Positions 7,674 to 15,991 of a DNA stretch of 64,000 nucleotides are shown piece after piece (position 1 is the first letter of the stretch; each line of letters opens with the position of its first letter). The notes beneath the pieces were generated by a model, which saw nothing but the letters and a program-made list of their open reading frames with translations, made no database searches and was not told the origin of the DNA. The translations under genes were made by a program, and so were the position numbers. Source of the stretch: UBA11606 sp049437325 (GTDB taxonomy: Bacteria; Actinomycetota; Acidimicrobiia; Acidimicrobiales; Aldehydirespiratoraceae); contig JBMTIM010000003.1 of the NCBI GenBank assembly GCA_049437325.1, positions 1 to 64,000 of the forward strand, read 5' to 3'.

Positions 7674-8573
7674 TCAGCCGAGAAGCTGCTCGACCTCGGC
7701 GGGGGTCGGCAGCGACGGTTGCGCTCCCGGCCGCTGGGTTGTGGCGGCACCGACCCGAACCGCCCACTGGGTGGCGTCGGTCAGCGTTTCGCCGCGCACC
7801 AACGCATCGGCGAGCGCGCCACAGAACGAGTCGCCGGCGGCGGTGGTGTCGACCGGTGTGACGGGAGGTGCCGGGACATGGGTGGCGACGCCTCGATCGA
7901 CGACGAGCGCCCCGTCTGCGCCGAGGGTCACCACGACGGCGGGCGAGGGCAGGGTCGGTGCAAGCCGGGCTGCGATCTCGGCGTTGATCGGGCCGTCGTG
8001 ACCGGCGAGCGTTGCGAGTTCGGTCTGGTTGGGCACGAGGATGTCGACCCGGGAGAGGAGGCTGGCCGGCAGCGGCACGGCCGGCGCCGGGTTGAGGATC
8101 ACCGTCCCTTCTGCTGCGACTGCAGCAGCGGTCACGGCGTCGAGCGGGATCTCCAACTGCAGCAGCGTCACGACTGCAGTGCGCAGCATGTCGGCAGCAG
8201 CCTCGACGTCGGCTGGGGTGACTCGGGCGTTCGCCCCGGGGCTCACCACGATTGCATTGTCTCCATCGGAGCCGACAGCGATCAGGGCCACGCCGTTCGG
8301 TGCCTCGTCGGTGGTGATCAATCGGGTCGTGTCGACACCGTCGGCGGTCAGCGCCGCCCGCAGGATCTCGCCCCCTTCGTCGGCTCCGAGCCGGCCGACC
8401 ATGGCGACGCTGCGCCCGAGGCGGGCTGCTGCCACCGCCTGATTTGCGCCCTTGCCACCCGGGATTCGGCGGAGATCACCTCCCATGACGGTCTCGCCGA
8501 CAGCAGGAATCTGGTCGACCTCCACTACGAGGTCGAGGTTGGCGCTGCCGACAACGACGATCTCGGCGGTCAT
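7674..8573 (-). CDS. rbsK: Ribokinase
   Basis: A 299-residue PfkB-family sugar kinase that makes ribose 5-phosphate. The N-terminal signature is complete: VVGSANLDLVVEVDQIP, then GGKGANQAVAAARLG for substrate binding. NPAP is present mid-protein. The C-terminal DTTAAGDSFCGAL carries the catalytic Asp at about residue 248, and TLGADGALV forms the ATP site. The length is standard. Directly downstream is nucleoside hydrolase, making a nucleoside-ribose salvage pair. Upstream at 16 bp is a cNMP-binding-domain protein that may belong to the same transcript. Confidence 0.92.
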   Translation of the reverse strand: MTAEIVVVGSANLDLVVEVDQIPAVGETVMGGDLRRIPGGKGANQAVAAARLGRSVAMVGRLGADEGGEILRAALTADGVDTTRLITTDEAPNGVALIAVGSDGDNAIVVSPGANARVTPADVEAAADMLRTAVVTLLQLEIPLDAVTAAAVAAEGTVILNPAPAVPLPASLLSRVDILVPNQTELATLAGHDGPINAEIAARLAPTLPSPAVVVTLGADGALVVDRGVATHVPAPPVTPVDTTAAGDSFCGALADALVRGETLTDATQWAVRVGAATTQRPGAQPSLPTPAEVEQLLG

Positions 8574-8589
8574 CGGGTGTGGCGTCGCA

Positions 8590-9003
8590 TCAGCGGACAA
8601 CGCCCTCCTCGATCTCGTGCAGCCGCTTGACGGCACCCACGAGGATCTTTTTGGCGATCGCAGGGTTCCCGTCGAGCAGCGAAGAGAACTCGCGCCGATT
8701 GAGGACCTCCACCACAAGGTCGGTCTCGGCGGTCACCGTCGCTGTCCGTGGAACGCCGGCGACCACCGCGAGCTCGCCGAAGAAGTCGCCCGGTCCGAGG
8801 TTGGCGATCAGTCGGCCGTTGCGCCGCACCGACGCCTCACCCTCCCTGATGATCATGAATTCGCGACCGACGGCACCCTGGGTCGTGAGGTTCCGGCCCG
8901 CCTTGGGGTTCACGGTGGTCATGAAGGAGGCGAGCTTCTTGAGTTCCTTGTGGTTGAGCTCGGAGAACAGTTCGATCTGGGCAAGACGTTCGAGCACGGA
9001 CAC
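8590..9003 (-). CDS. Cyclic-nucleotide-binding-domain protein (Crp-like, no HTH)
   Basis: 137 residues from GTG 9003; TTG 9030 would add nine residues. It is a single CRP/FNR-type jelly-roll domain with LERLAQIELFSEL at the start, FMIIREGEASVRRNG, and the phosphate-binding cassette GDFFGELAVVAGVPRTATV. The Arg of the cassette that contacts the cyclic phosphate is present. The length leaves no room for a DNA-binding domain, so this is a stand-alone sensor and not a transcription factor. It is close to the upstream cyclase-family gene and the downstream rbsK. Partners and ligand are unknown. Confidence 0.85.
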   Translation of the reverse strand: MSVLERLAQIELFSELNHKELKKLASFMTTVNPKAGRNLTTQGAVGREFMIIREGEASVRRNGRLIANLGPGDFFGELAVVAGVPRTATVTAETDLVVEVLNRREFSSLLDGNPAIAKKILVGAVKRLHEIEEGVVR

Positions 9004-9016
9004 GCCGAGCGTTCTA

Positions 9017-9976
9017 TCAGAAAACGGCAACCGGGCTCACCGGAGCGCCGCAGCCGCCGACGAACGGTTCCGGGTTGGCTGCGAGGAAGAATTCGTAGCG
9101 GTTCTCGTCGGCGCACACCATGGCCAACGCCTCGAGATCCCAGATCTGGCCGGTGGTCAGCCCCATGTCGACGATGGCGAGACAGTGCACGGCCAGCATG
9201 TTGTCGGGTTCGTCGCCCGGAAAAACCTCGAAGGTCATGACGTCGTCGGCAACCGCAGCGATGTCGTTGCGGTGGAACCAGCGGCAGGCGTCGATCCCCG
9301 GGCCCGGGTTCGATGCATCTCCCTCGGGACCCATGATGTAGGCGAGTCCACCACCCTCGTGGAAGGAACAGATTCGTCCGGTGCGGATGAGCACGATGTC
9401 GCCGGAGCGGATCTCGAGCCCGGCCCATTCGGCCGTCTCGTCGAGTTCGTCCCCGGTGATCTCATGGCCACCGGGCAGTTGGTCGACCCCGCGCATTGCT
9501 GCGACATCGAGCAGGACTCCGCGTCCGACAAGTGTGCGAACGTTCTCGATCCCCAGCACGGTCGCCCCGCCCAGTGCGGTGACGCTGTCGGCAGGGACGC
9601 CGTTGTAGAGGTGATGGTCGTAGCTGACGTGACCCAGCGCGTCCCAGTGAGTGCCCGCCTGCAGACCCATGACGACATGGTCGTCGTTGAAATGCGGAAC
9701 CATGGCGTTGCCGTCGGGGTCTCCGAGATCAGCATTGTTGATGTAGTTCATGCTGCGCAGCGGGTTGATCCGTCCCGGGACCGATCCGATCTGGGGGCCG
9801 TTCGACGAAAGATCGATCGCACACGACACCCGACGACCACTTCGGATCGTGGCTGCACCGGCGGCCACGGCCGCGTCGGTCAAGAGGTTCAGGGTCCCGA
9901 GGCGGTCCTCGGCTCCCCAACGACCCCAATTGCGAACCTCGGCGGCGACGGAGTGAAAGTGATCGTTGAACGACAT
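9017..9976 (-). CDS. Cyclase-family (kynurenine-formamidase-like) metal hydrolase
   Basis: A 319-residue protein of the cyclase family (PF04199), whose members hydrolyse small amides, esters or lactones. The metal site is visible as H110-W-D112-x3-H116 within GLQAGTHWDALGH. Typical flanks are WGAEDRLGTLNLL near the N-terminus and GDIVLIRTG in the middle. ATG 9976 is chosen as the domain start; the longer open frame to 10048 adds an uncharacteristic Arg-rich tail. The substrate cannot be named. In this long subfamily the proteins are usually catabolic. Confidence 0.85.
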   Translation of the reverse strand: MSFNDHFHSVAAEVRNWGRWGAEDRLGTLNLLTDAAVAAGAATIRSGRRVSCAIDLSSNGPQIGSVPGRINPLRSMNYINNADLGDPDGNAMVPHFNDDHVVMGLQAGTHWDALGHVSYDHHLYNGVPADSVTALGGATVLGIENVRTLVGRGVLLDVAAMRGVDQLPGGHEITGDELDETAEWAGLEIRSGDIVLIRTGRICSFHEGGGLAYIMGPEGDASNPGPGIDACRWFHRNDIAAVADDVMTFEVFPGDEPDNMLAVHCLAIVDMGLTTGQIWDLEALAMVCADENRYEFFLAANPEPFVGGCGAPVSPVAVF

Positions 9977-10019
9977 GAGGTGAAGCCTGACAGGGTGATA
10001 CTGCGGTGTCGATCCAGGT

Positions 10020-10967
10020 TCAATAGCCCGCCTCGACATCGACCACACCGGTCAGCGGTGTGCCGGCTCGCCAGCGCAGATAGTTGTCGTGGAATGTCGA
10101 GATGATCTCTGCGAAGGCGCCCGGTCCCGCCCAACTCGTGTGTGGGGTGAGGAAGACCTGGGGGTGTTCGTAGAGCCAGTGGCCGGCGGGCAACGGCTCA
10201 GGATCGCACACGTCCAACGACGCCGTGCCGATCCGGCCGTCGTCGAGGGCCCGGCGCAGCGCGTCCTGGTCGACGAGGGTGCCGCGGGCGACGTTGACGA
10301 GATGAACCCCGGGCGTCACCAGGCCGAGCATCTCGTCGTCGAACAGTCCCACGGTCTGTGGGGTTGCCGGAGCCGCGATGACGAGGTGGTCGGCCTCGCC
10401 GATGACGGTGGCCAGATCGTTGACGATCGCCATGCCGGCCACCGGGGTGTCGGTTCCTCGGCGACGGACCCCGATCACTCGCATGTCGAGCCCGAGCGAC
10501 AGCCGAGCAACCTCTGCTCCGATTCCTCCGGTGCCGAAGATCACCACCGTCTTGTTGCGCAATGTCGAGATCCCGGCGGAGGGTGCGTGCCAGTCGCTGG
10601 GCGGTGTATCGAGCGGCGCGGTCCGAACCGCTTTCGCAACGGCGAGCATCTGGGCGAACACCCACTCGCCGATCATGTTGCCGCTGATGCCGCGAGAGCA
10701 GGTCAAGACCTGACCCCGGAGGGCCTCGAAGGGAAAGCTGTCGACCCCGGTGCCGAGGGTGTGAACCCATTTCGGACTTCTCTCCAGCAACGCACCGAGA
10801 TTCGGTCCACCGTCGGTTCGGGTGAACACGATGTCGCCGTCGATGTCGGCGGGGAGTGGGCCGTCGCGGTCACAGTCGACGATGCGGATCCCAGGCCAAC
10901 TCGCCACCGCCGCCGGAAACGGGATGCCGGAGTGATTGACGACGGTGCAGATGGTCTCGGCAGGCAT
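10020..10967 (-). CDS. D-2-hydroxyacid dehydrogenase family protein
   Basis: A 315-residue NAD-dependent dehydrogenase. The Rossmann motif GTGGIG is at residues 145-150. The catalytic triad is intact: R228 in NVARGTLVD, E257 in CDPEPLP and H276 in LTPHTSWAG. Start ATG 10967 is supported by a TACCGT -10 box ending 6 nt before it (leaderless spacing). The long open frame to 11597 only shadows the divergent nfeD gene. The substrate is unknown; relatives reduce glyoxylate, hydroxypyruvate or related 2-keto acids. Confidence 0.9.
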   Translation of the reverse strand: MPAETICTVVNHSGIPFPAAVASWPGIRIVDCDRDGPLPADIDGDIVFTRTDGGPNLGALLERSPKWVHTLGTGVDSFPFEALRGQVLTCSRGISGNMIGEWVFAQMLAVAKAVRTAPLDTPPSDWHAPSAGISTLRNKTVVIFGTGGIGAEVARLSLGLDMRVIGVRRRGTDTPVAGMAIVNDLATVIGEADHLVIAAPATPQTVGLFDDEMLGLVTPGVHLVNVARGTLVDQDALRRALDDGRIGTASLDVCDPEPLPAGHWLYEHPQVFLTPHTSWAGPGAFAEIISTFHDNYLRWRAGTPLTGVVDVEAGY

Positions 10968-10973
10968 GGTGGA

Positions 10974-10979
10974 ACGGTA
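10974..10979 (-). promoter_or_regulatory. -10 box TACCGT (leaderless, hydroxyacid dehydrogenase)
   Basis: Minus-strand TACCGT ends 6 nt before ATG 10967, in the 70-bp region divergent from the nfeD-like gene. Confidence 0.5.
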
Positions 10980-11037
10980 CCGCCCGACGTCGTCACGCCC
11001 CTTTTTCGGTCTAGATTGGCCCGAAGGAGTAGCGGAT

Positions 11038-11568
11038 ATGGATCTGTTGTACGGCTTTTGTTTTGCTGTAGGCGCGCCGTTGCTGCTCTGGTTCGCGTTC
11101 GCCGGCGATGCGGGTGCCGACGGCCCAGGAGCCGACGGAGCCGACAGTGGACCACTGTCGGTCATCTCGCTGTCCTCGGTTGCGTTCGTGTTGGCCTTCT
11201 TCGGATTGTCAGGGCTGATCGGCAGCGCCACCGGCACGGCGGCGGCGTTGGTGTTGGTGTTCGCCGTGGTCGTCGGGGTGGTCGCCGGGGCGATGAACAC
11301 CGCTGCGTTCTCCTGGTTGCGACGCCACTCGAATTCGTCCGATGTTGCCGACCGCGAACTCGAGGGCAGCATCGCCGACGTCGCTCTGCCGATCAGCTCC
11401 GACCATCGCGGCAAAATCATCGTCAGCAAAGCGGGCGCCCGTGAACAGATGACGGCAGCTCCGGTCGACGGTTCGGTGATCGAACCCGGTGAACGGGTCG
11501 TCATCGTCCGCGTCGACCGAGGGGTGGCGTTGGTCGCCCCGCTCGGTCCCGACCTCGAACTCGAGTAG
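11038..11568 (+). CDS. NfeD-like membrane protein
   Basis: 176 residues with a hydrophobic N-terminus (about 4-22), an Asp/Gly/Ala-rich external linker, two further membrane segments (about 42-58 and 64-88) and a C-terminal soluble OB-fold-like domain (about 112-175) rich in Val. This is the NfeD/YuaF layout. It lies 31 bp ahead of a flotillin-like gene, the classic nfeD-SPFH arrangement; YuaF-FloT pairs act in membrane microdomain organisation. A good AAGGAG ribosome site (11024-11029) precedes ATG 11038, and TAGATT at 11012-11017 is a possible -10. Confidence 0.8.
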   Translation: MDLLYGFCFAVGAPLLLWFAFAGDAGADGPGADGADSGPLSVISLSSVAFVLAFFGLSGLIGSATGTAAALVLVFAVVVGVVAGAMNTAAFSWLRRHSNSSDVADRELEGSIADVALPISSDHRGKIIVSKAGAREQMTAAPVDGSVIEPGERVVIVRVDRGVALVAPLGPDLELE

Positions 11569-11599
11569 CCCCCGACTCGAACAGAAAGAGAGAACACCC

Positions 11600-12922
11600 A
11601 TGTCCACTGTCCTCGCTACTGGCGGTTTGCTCGCCCTGATCGTGATCTTCATGGTCATGATCGTCAGTTCGCTGATCATCATCTGTCCGCCGAACCAGGT
11701 GGCAGTGATCTCCGGGCGCACCCGCACGCTCTCCGACGGGCGCACCGTCGGCTATCGAATTCTCAAGGGTGGTCGCACCATTCGGATTCCGATCATCGAG
11801 AAGGTGTCGTGGATGGACCTCAACACGATTCCGCTCGAGGTCTCGGTCACGAATGCGTACTCGCGAGGGGCCATTCCGCTCAACGTCCAGGGAATTGCCA
11901 ACGTCAAGGTGTCGAGCGCCGAAGGCCTGCTCGAAAACGCGGCCGAGCGCTTCCTCGATCGACCGACCGAGCAGATCGGGCAGATCGCAAAAGAGACCCT
12001 CGAGGCGAATCTCCGCGGTGTGCTTGCGACCATGTCACCCGAGGAGGTCAACGAAGACCGCCTCAAGTTCTCTCAGCAACTGATCGACGAAGCTGACGAC
12101 GACATCAAGACACTCGGGCTCGAGCTCGACGTCATGAAGATCCAAAACGTGACCGACGACAACCAGTATCTCGACTCGGTCGGTCGCCGCCTCACGGCCG
12201 ACGTCGTCAAGCAAGCGCGGGTGGCTGAGGCCGAGCGCATGGCGGAGTCCGAACAAGCCGAAGCCGCCGCTCGAGAGCGAGCCCAGATCGCCTCGGTGCA
12301 GGCCGACAAGAACATCGTCGAGGAGCAGAACCAGCTGCGAGTGCGCACCGCCGAACTCGATGCAGTCGCTCGAGCCAAAGAAGCCGAGGCCGCCGTCGCT
12401 GGTGAGGTCGCTCGGGCCACGGCAGAGCAGGAGCTCGAGCAGCAGCGCATCGAACTCGAGCGCCGTCGCCTCGAAGCCGATGTCGTGGCGCCGGCACGGG
12501 CCAACCTCGAGGCCAAGCAGCTCGATGCGCAGGCTGAGGCAGCCCGAATCATCGAAGACGGAAAGGCACAGGTCGAGGTCTTCCAGCGGTTGACCGAGCA
12601 GTACCAGGCCGCAGGTGACGATGGTCAGCGCATCTTCGTGTTGAACATGCTCCCCGACCTCGTCGACAAGATCGTGTCCACCGTCAACAACGTCGACATC
12701 GATCGGGTGGCGGTCATCGATACCGGTGGCGGTCATGGCCAAGGCGGGATTCCCGGGTTCATGAGCCAGCTTCCCGCTGCCGTCGTGTCCCTGTCGGAGC
12801 AGATCGAGGCGGCGACCGGCGTCGACATCCTCCAGTCGATGCGCGACGAGACGTCCGAGGCAATCGCAGGTGCGGTCGGTGGTTCGGATCTTCCGCCGCC
12901 ACCGCCCCCACCCGAAGGCTGA
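11600..12922 (+). CDS. Flotillin-like SPFH-domain protein
   Basis: 440 residues. An N-terminal membrane anchor (about 7-28) is followed by CPPNQVAVISG and an SPFH/band-7 domain to about residue 200. Then comes a long Ala/Glu-rich coiled coil (about 205-345) with repeated ERxxAEA-type heptads, and a C-terminal tail ending in a run of seven prolines. Flotillins oligomerise into membrane scaffolds. The upstream NfeD-like protein is the expected partner and the pair is probably one operon. An AAAGAG-type ribosome site precedes ATG 11600. Confidence 0.9.
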   Translation: MSTVLATGGLLALIVIFMVMIVSSLIIICPPNQVAVISGRTRTLSDGRTVGYRILKGGRTIRIPIIEKVSWMDLNTIPLEVSVTNAYSRGAIPLNVQGIANVKVSSAEGLLENAAERFLDRPTEQIGQIAKETLEANLRGVLATMSPEEVNEDRLKFSQQLIDEADDDIKTLGLELDVMKIQNVTDDNQYLDSVGRRLTADVVKQARVAEAERMAESEQAEAAARERAQIASVQADKNIVEEQNQLRVRTAELDAVARAKEAEAAVAGEVARATAEQELEQQRIELERRRLEADVVAPARANLEAKQLDAQAEAARIIEDGKAQVEVFQRLTEQYQAAGDDGQRIFVLNMLPDLVDKIVSTVNNVDIDRVAVIDTGGGHGQGGIPGFMSQLPAAVVSLSEQIEAATGVDILQSMRDETSEAIAGAVGGSDLPPPPPPPEG

Positions 12923-13047
12923 GCGCCGTCGTTCCCCCGGTTCTGCTGGGCTTCGGCCCTGTCGTTGGGGTCGGTTTCGCACCGAGCTCGAGGCCAGATG
13001 CTGACCTCGATTCGCTTTCTGGTCAGCTCGTGCTCCACACTCGCACG

Positions 13048-13638
13048 ATGGCCACGTCCGCCACGCCACGAAATCAAGGCCAGAACGAGCGGCGAATTCG
13101 GGTGCTCGAGACGGCGATGCGCATGGCGGGAGAGGGCGGGTACGAGGCGGTCCAGATGCGGGCGGTCGCCGAACAGTCCGGTGTGGCGGTCGGTACGATC
13201 TACCGCTACTTCTCCGGCAAGGACGAACTGCTCATTGCCGGGCTTGCAGGGTGGCTCCACCACAGCCGTCGGCGCATCGAAGCTGCGGGTGTCCCCGGCG
13301 ACACACCGGCCGAGCGGCTCATCGGTCTGCTCGAGAAGGCGGCGGCGGTGACGCAGAAACGGCCCGTGCTCATGGGGGCACTCGTGACAGCACTGGGAAC
13401 GACATCACCCTCAGCTGCGCCGTACAAGCTCGAGGTGGAGCACGAGTGGCGGGCACTCGTCGTCACTGCGCTCGGACCATCCCCCGACATCGATGCCGAG
13501 GGGGTAGCCCGCGTCATGCACCATGTCTGGTCGAACGCACTGTTCCGGTGGGTGGGTGGCGTCGCACCCGATGGGTCGCTCGCCCACGAACTGACCAACG
13601 CAGCGCGGCTGCTCGTCGGCGGTGCAGTGCGGGTCTGA
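13048..13638 (+). CDS. TetR-family regulator (KstR-like N-terminus)
   Basis: 196 residues. The HTH lies at about 20-64, with ETAMRMAGEGGYEAVQMRAV and GVAVGTIYRYFSGKDELL. This closely resembles the DNA-binding domain of mycobacterial KstR, the cholesterol-catabolism repressor, where Y-x-x-VQMR and GTLYRYF are typical. The C-terminal ligand domain is unassigned. The start is ATG 13048; CACACT 6 nt upstream is a weak -10. A steroid ring-degradation island begins 2.4 kb away, so control of those genes is an attractive inference. The palindrome at 19754-19768 is a candidate target. Confidence 0.85.
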   Translation: MATSATPRNQGQNERRIRVLETAMRMAGEGGYEAVQMRAVAEQSGVAVGTIYRYFSGKDELLIAGLAGWLHHSRRRIEAAGVPGDTPAERLIGLLEKAAAVTQKRPVLMGALVTALGTTSPSAAPYKLEVEHEWRALVVTALGPSPDIDAEGVARVMHHVWSNALFRWVGGVAPDGSLAHELTNAARLLVGGAVRV

Positions 13639-13644
13639 GCGGGT

Positions 13645-15810
13645 TCAGGCCCGGCTGAGCGTCTGGTCGAACGCAGCAGCTTCGCGTGGTTCGGAGAAGA
13701 AGAACCCGAGGGCCTGGTCACAACCGAGTTCGGCGAGCACCTCGAGTTGCCCCTTGGATTCGACACCTTCGGCAATGACGATCAGCCCAAGCGCATGGGC
13801 GAGATCGATGATTGCCGAGACGATCACGGCTGCATCAGGCTCGGTGCCGAGCCCCTGCACGAAGTAGCGGTCGATCTTGAGGACGTCGAGTGGAAGTCGG
13901 TGCAGATACTCGAACTGGCTCCAACCGGTCCCGAAGTCGTCGATGCCGAGGCTGATGCCGATGCGTCGTAGTTCGTCGAGTTGCTGGGTGGCAGAGTCGC
14001 CGTCGCCCATCAGCACCGATTCGGTGATTTCCATGCAGATCTCGTCGGTGGTGATCCCGGCTCGGGAGACCGTGTCTTCGACGAATGCGAGCAGATCGGG
14101 ATCCTCGAGCTGACGGGCCGAAAGGTTGACCCAGATCCGGACGGGTTCTTCGTCGGGGCTGCGGTATACCCGCCAGCGGCTCGCCTGACGACAGGCTTCG
14201 GTGATCACCCAACGTCCGAGTTCGACGATCAGCCCGGTTTCCTCGGCGAGTGGGATGAACTCGTTCGGTGGGATCAGGCGACCGTCGGGTGCCTGCCAGC
14301 GAACGAGCGCTTCGAATCCGACGATGAGGCCCGACTCCAGGTCGAGTTCCGGCTGGTAGTGCAGGCGCAGTTCGCCGTTTGCGATTGCGCGGCGGAGGGC
14401 AGCCTCGGTGTCGTGGCGCTCGAGGTCGATGCTTTGCTCGACCTCGTCGTGGATGACATAGCGGCCCCGGCCATTGTGCTTGGCCTCGTACATCGCTGTC
14501 TGGGCCCGTTCGATCACTGCGTTGGAGTCGCTCTCACCGGTGGTGGTTGCGATACCGATCGATGCGCTGAGTCGTACCTCACGCCCATCGAGCATGAAGT
14601 CTCGCTCGAAGGCTTCGAGGATGCGCCGGGCGACGAGCGATGCACTCTGGGCGCCTTCAGTGCCGGTGCACAGCATGACGAACTCGTCACCTCCGATTCG
14701 GGCGAGTGTGTCGCCGGGTCGGACGATGGCGATCAACCGCTCTGCGACCTTGGAGAGCGCTCGGTCGCCAGCATGGCGGCCGAGTGTGTCGTTGAGGGTC
14801 TTGAATCCATCGAGGTCGATGAACAAGACGCCGATGGGCTGGTCGGTGCGGGTCGCGGTGGCGAAGGCGTGGCTCATGCGGTCGAGGAGCAGCGCTCGGT
14901 TGGGAAGACCGGTGAGTTCGTCGCGGAAGGCCTGCTTGAGGAGTTGCTGCTCGTTCTCTCGTTGCTCGGTGATGTCACGACTCGACGATTGCAGTTGGTG
15001 CAGTTCGCCGTCGGTGTTTCTGATCGGCGTGATCACGGTTTCGAACCATCGAGTGCCGCCGTTGCGGTGCCGCAGGCGGTGACGGAATCGGATCGGTTCG
15101 GCCCCCCGTCGAGCGACGTCCTGGAGCGCGCCGACCAGCGCGTCGCGGGTCTCGGCGTGGGCCAAGTCGACGGGATGGGTGCCGACCAGCACCGCAGGTT
15201 CGAGGTCGAGCAGTCGGCGCACCGATGGCGACAGATAGGTGAAGGTTCCGTCGGTTTCGTGCAGACAGACCAGGTCGGAGGTGTACTCGGCGACGGCTTG
15301 GAAGATGCCTTCGGCGGCTGCGAGTCGTTGGGTGGTCTCGGCAAGGATCGCGTCGCTCTGCTCGTTGGCGCCGAGGCGCTCGAGTCGGGCGACCAGCAAT
15401 ACCGACTCGCCGTCGACGGTGACCGGGGTGACCGACAGGCGGATCGGACCGGCGTCATCGACCGTGTCGAGGGTGCGCGAGCCGACACGACCCTGCGAAC
15501 CGGCCTCGATGAGTGGCGTCAGGACGCCAGCTGCGTCGGGCAGATCCCAGGTGTCGATCGCCCAGACCGGGCGGCCTCGCACGTCGTCGCGTCGGATGTC
15601 GAGCCCGACGATTCCATCGTTGCCGTCGAGGATCGTTCCGTCGACATCGAGCAAGAGGACAGGAGTGTCGAACTGCTCGACCGCGATCCGCATCTGCAGT
15701 TCTCGGGCGAGGTCGTCGAGGCTCGGGTCGACCAGGGGCGCGAGCTGGCCCAGCTCTTGCGATCGGCCGGGGTCGGCTCCGATCTCCGGCTCGCGATGCG
15801 ACGGGCTCAC
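13645..15810 (-). CDS. PAS-GGDEF-EAL cyclic-di-GMP protein
   Basis: 721 residues from GTG 15810, behind an AGCAGGA ribosome site; the frame further upstream is a shadow. The order is a PAS-like segment (about 35-150), a second PAS (about 165-290), a GGDEF domain with intact GGDEF at 373-377, and an EAL domain with EAL at 500-502. An RxxD inhibitory site (RPGD) lies exactly five residues before GGDEF. The EAL domain keeps the glutamate in EITESVL, DDFGTG, LKIDR and AEGVES. Both cyclase and phosphodiesterase look competent. There is no membrane segment, so the protein is cytosolic. It converges on the TetR gene with a 6-bp gap. Confidence 0.93.
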   Translation of the reverse strand: MSPSHREPEIGADPGRSQELGQLAPLVDPSLDDLARELQMRIAVEQFDTPVLLLDVDGTILDGNDGIVGLDIRRDDVRGRPVWAIDTWDLPDAAGVLTPLIEAGSQGRVGSRTLDTVDDAGPIRLSVTPVTVDGESVLLVARLERLGANEQSDAILAETTQRLAAAEGIFQAVAEYTSDLVCLHETDGTFTYLSPSVRRLLDLEPAVLVGTHPVDLAHAETRDALVGALQDVARRGAEPIRFRHRLRHRNGGTRWFETVITPIRNTDGELHQLQSSSRDITEQRENEQQLLKQAFRDELTGLPNRALLLDRMSHAFATATRTDQPIGVLFIDLDGFKTLNDTLGRHAGDRALSKVAERLIAIVRPGDTLARIGGDEFVMLCTGTEGAQSASLVARRILEAFERDFMLDGREVRLSASIGIATTTGESDSNAVIERAQTAMYEAKHNGRGRYVIHDEVEQSIDLERHDTEAALRRAIANGELRLHYQPELDLESGLIVGFEALVRWQAPDGRLIPPNEFIPLAEETGLIVELGRWVITEACRQASRWRVYRSPDEEPVRIWVNLSARQLEDPDLLAFVEDTVSRAGITTDEICMEITESVLMGDGDSATQQLDELRRIGISLGIDDFGTGWSQFEYLHRLPLDVLKIDRYFVQGLGTEPDAAVIVSAIIDLAHALGLIVIAEGVESKGQLEVLAELGCDQALGFFFSEPREAAAFDQTLSRA

Positions 15811-15933
15811 GCGGGAAATTCCTGCTTCTGTCGGCGACTGAATTCGGTTGCAAAAGGTAGTGGTGGTCGATTGCGCACGGGTGGATGGGTCAGTACTCCC
15901 TGTGGTCGAAATGGCCACCATCTGCGGTCGAGG

Positions 15934-15967
15934 TCGGCCGTGCGGCGAGCGGAAGCGGGACGGCCGA
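15934..15967. promoter_or_regulatory. Inverted repeat in SDR promoter region
   Basis: TCGGCCGT (15934-15941) and its reverse complement ACGGCCGA (15960-15967) are separated by 18 nt, just upstream of the TACAGT -10 box of the SDR gene at 15992. This could be a bipartite operator or a chance palindrome, since each arm contains the self-complementary CGGCCG. Confidence 0.35.
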
Positions 15968-15978
15968 ACCGAAGCCAC

Positions 15979-15984
15979 TACAGT
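15979..15984 (+). promoter_or_regulatory. -10 box TACAGT (leaderless, SDR gene)
   Basis: TACAGT ends 7 nt before ATG 15992. Confidence 0.5.
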
Positions 15985-15991
15985 CCGCGCC

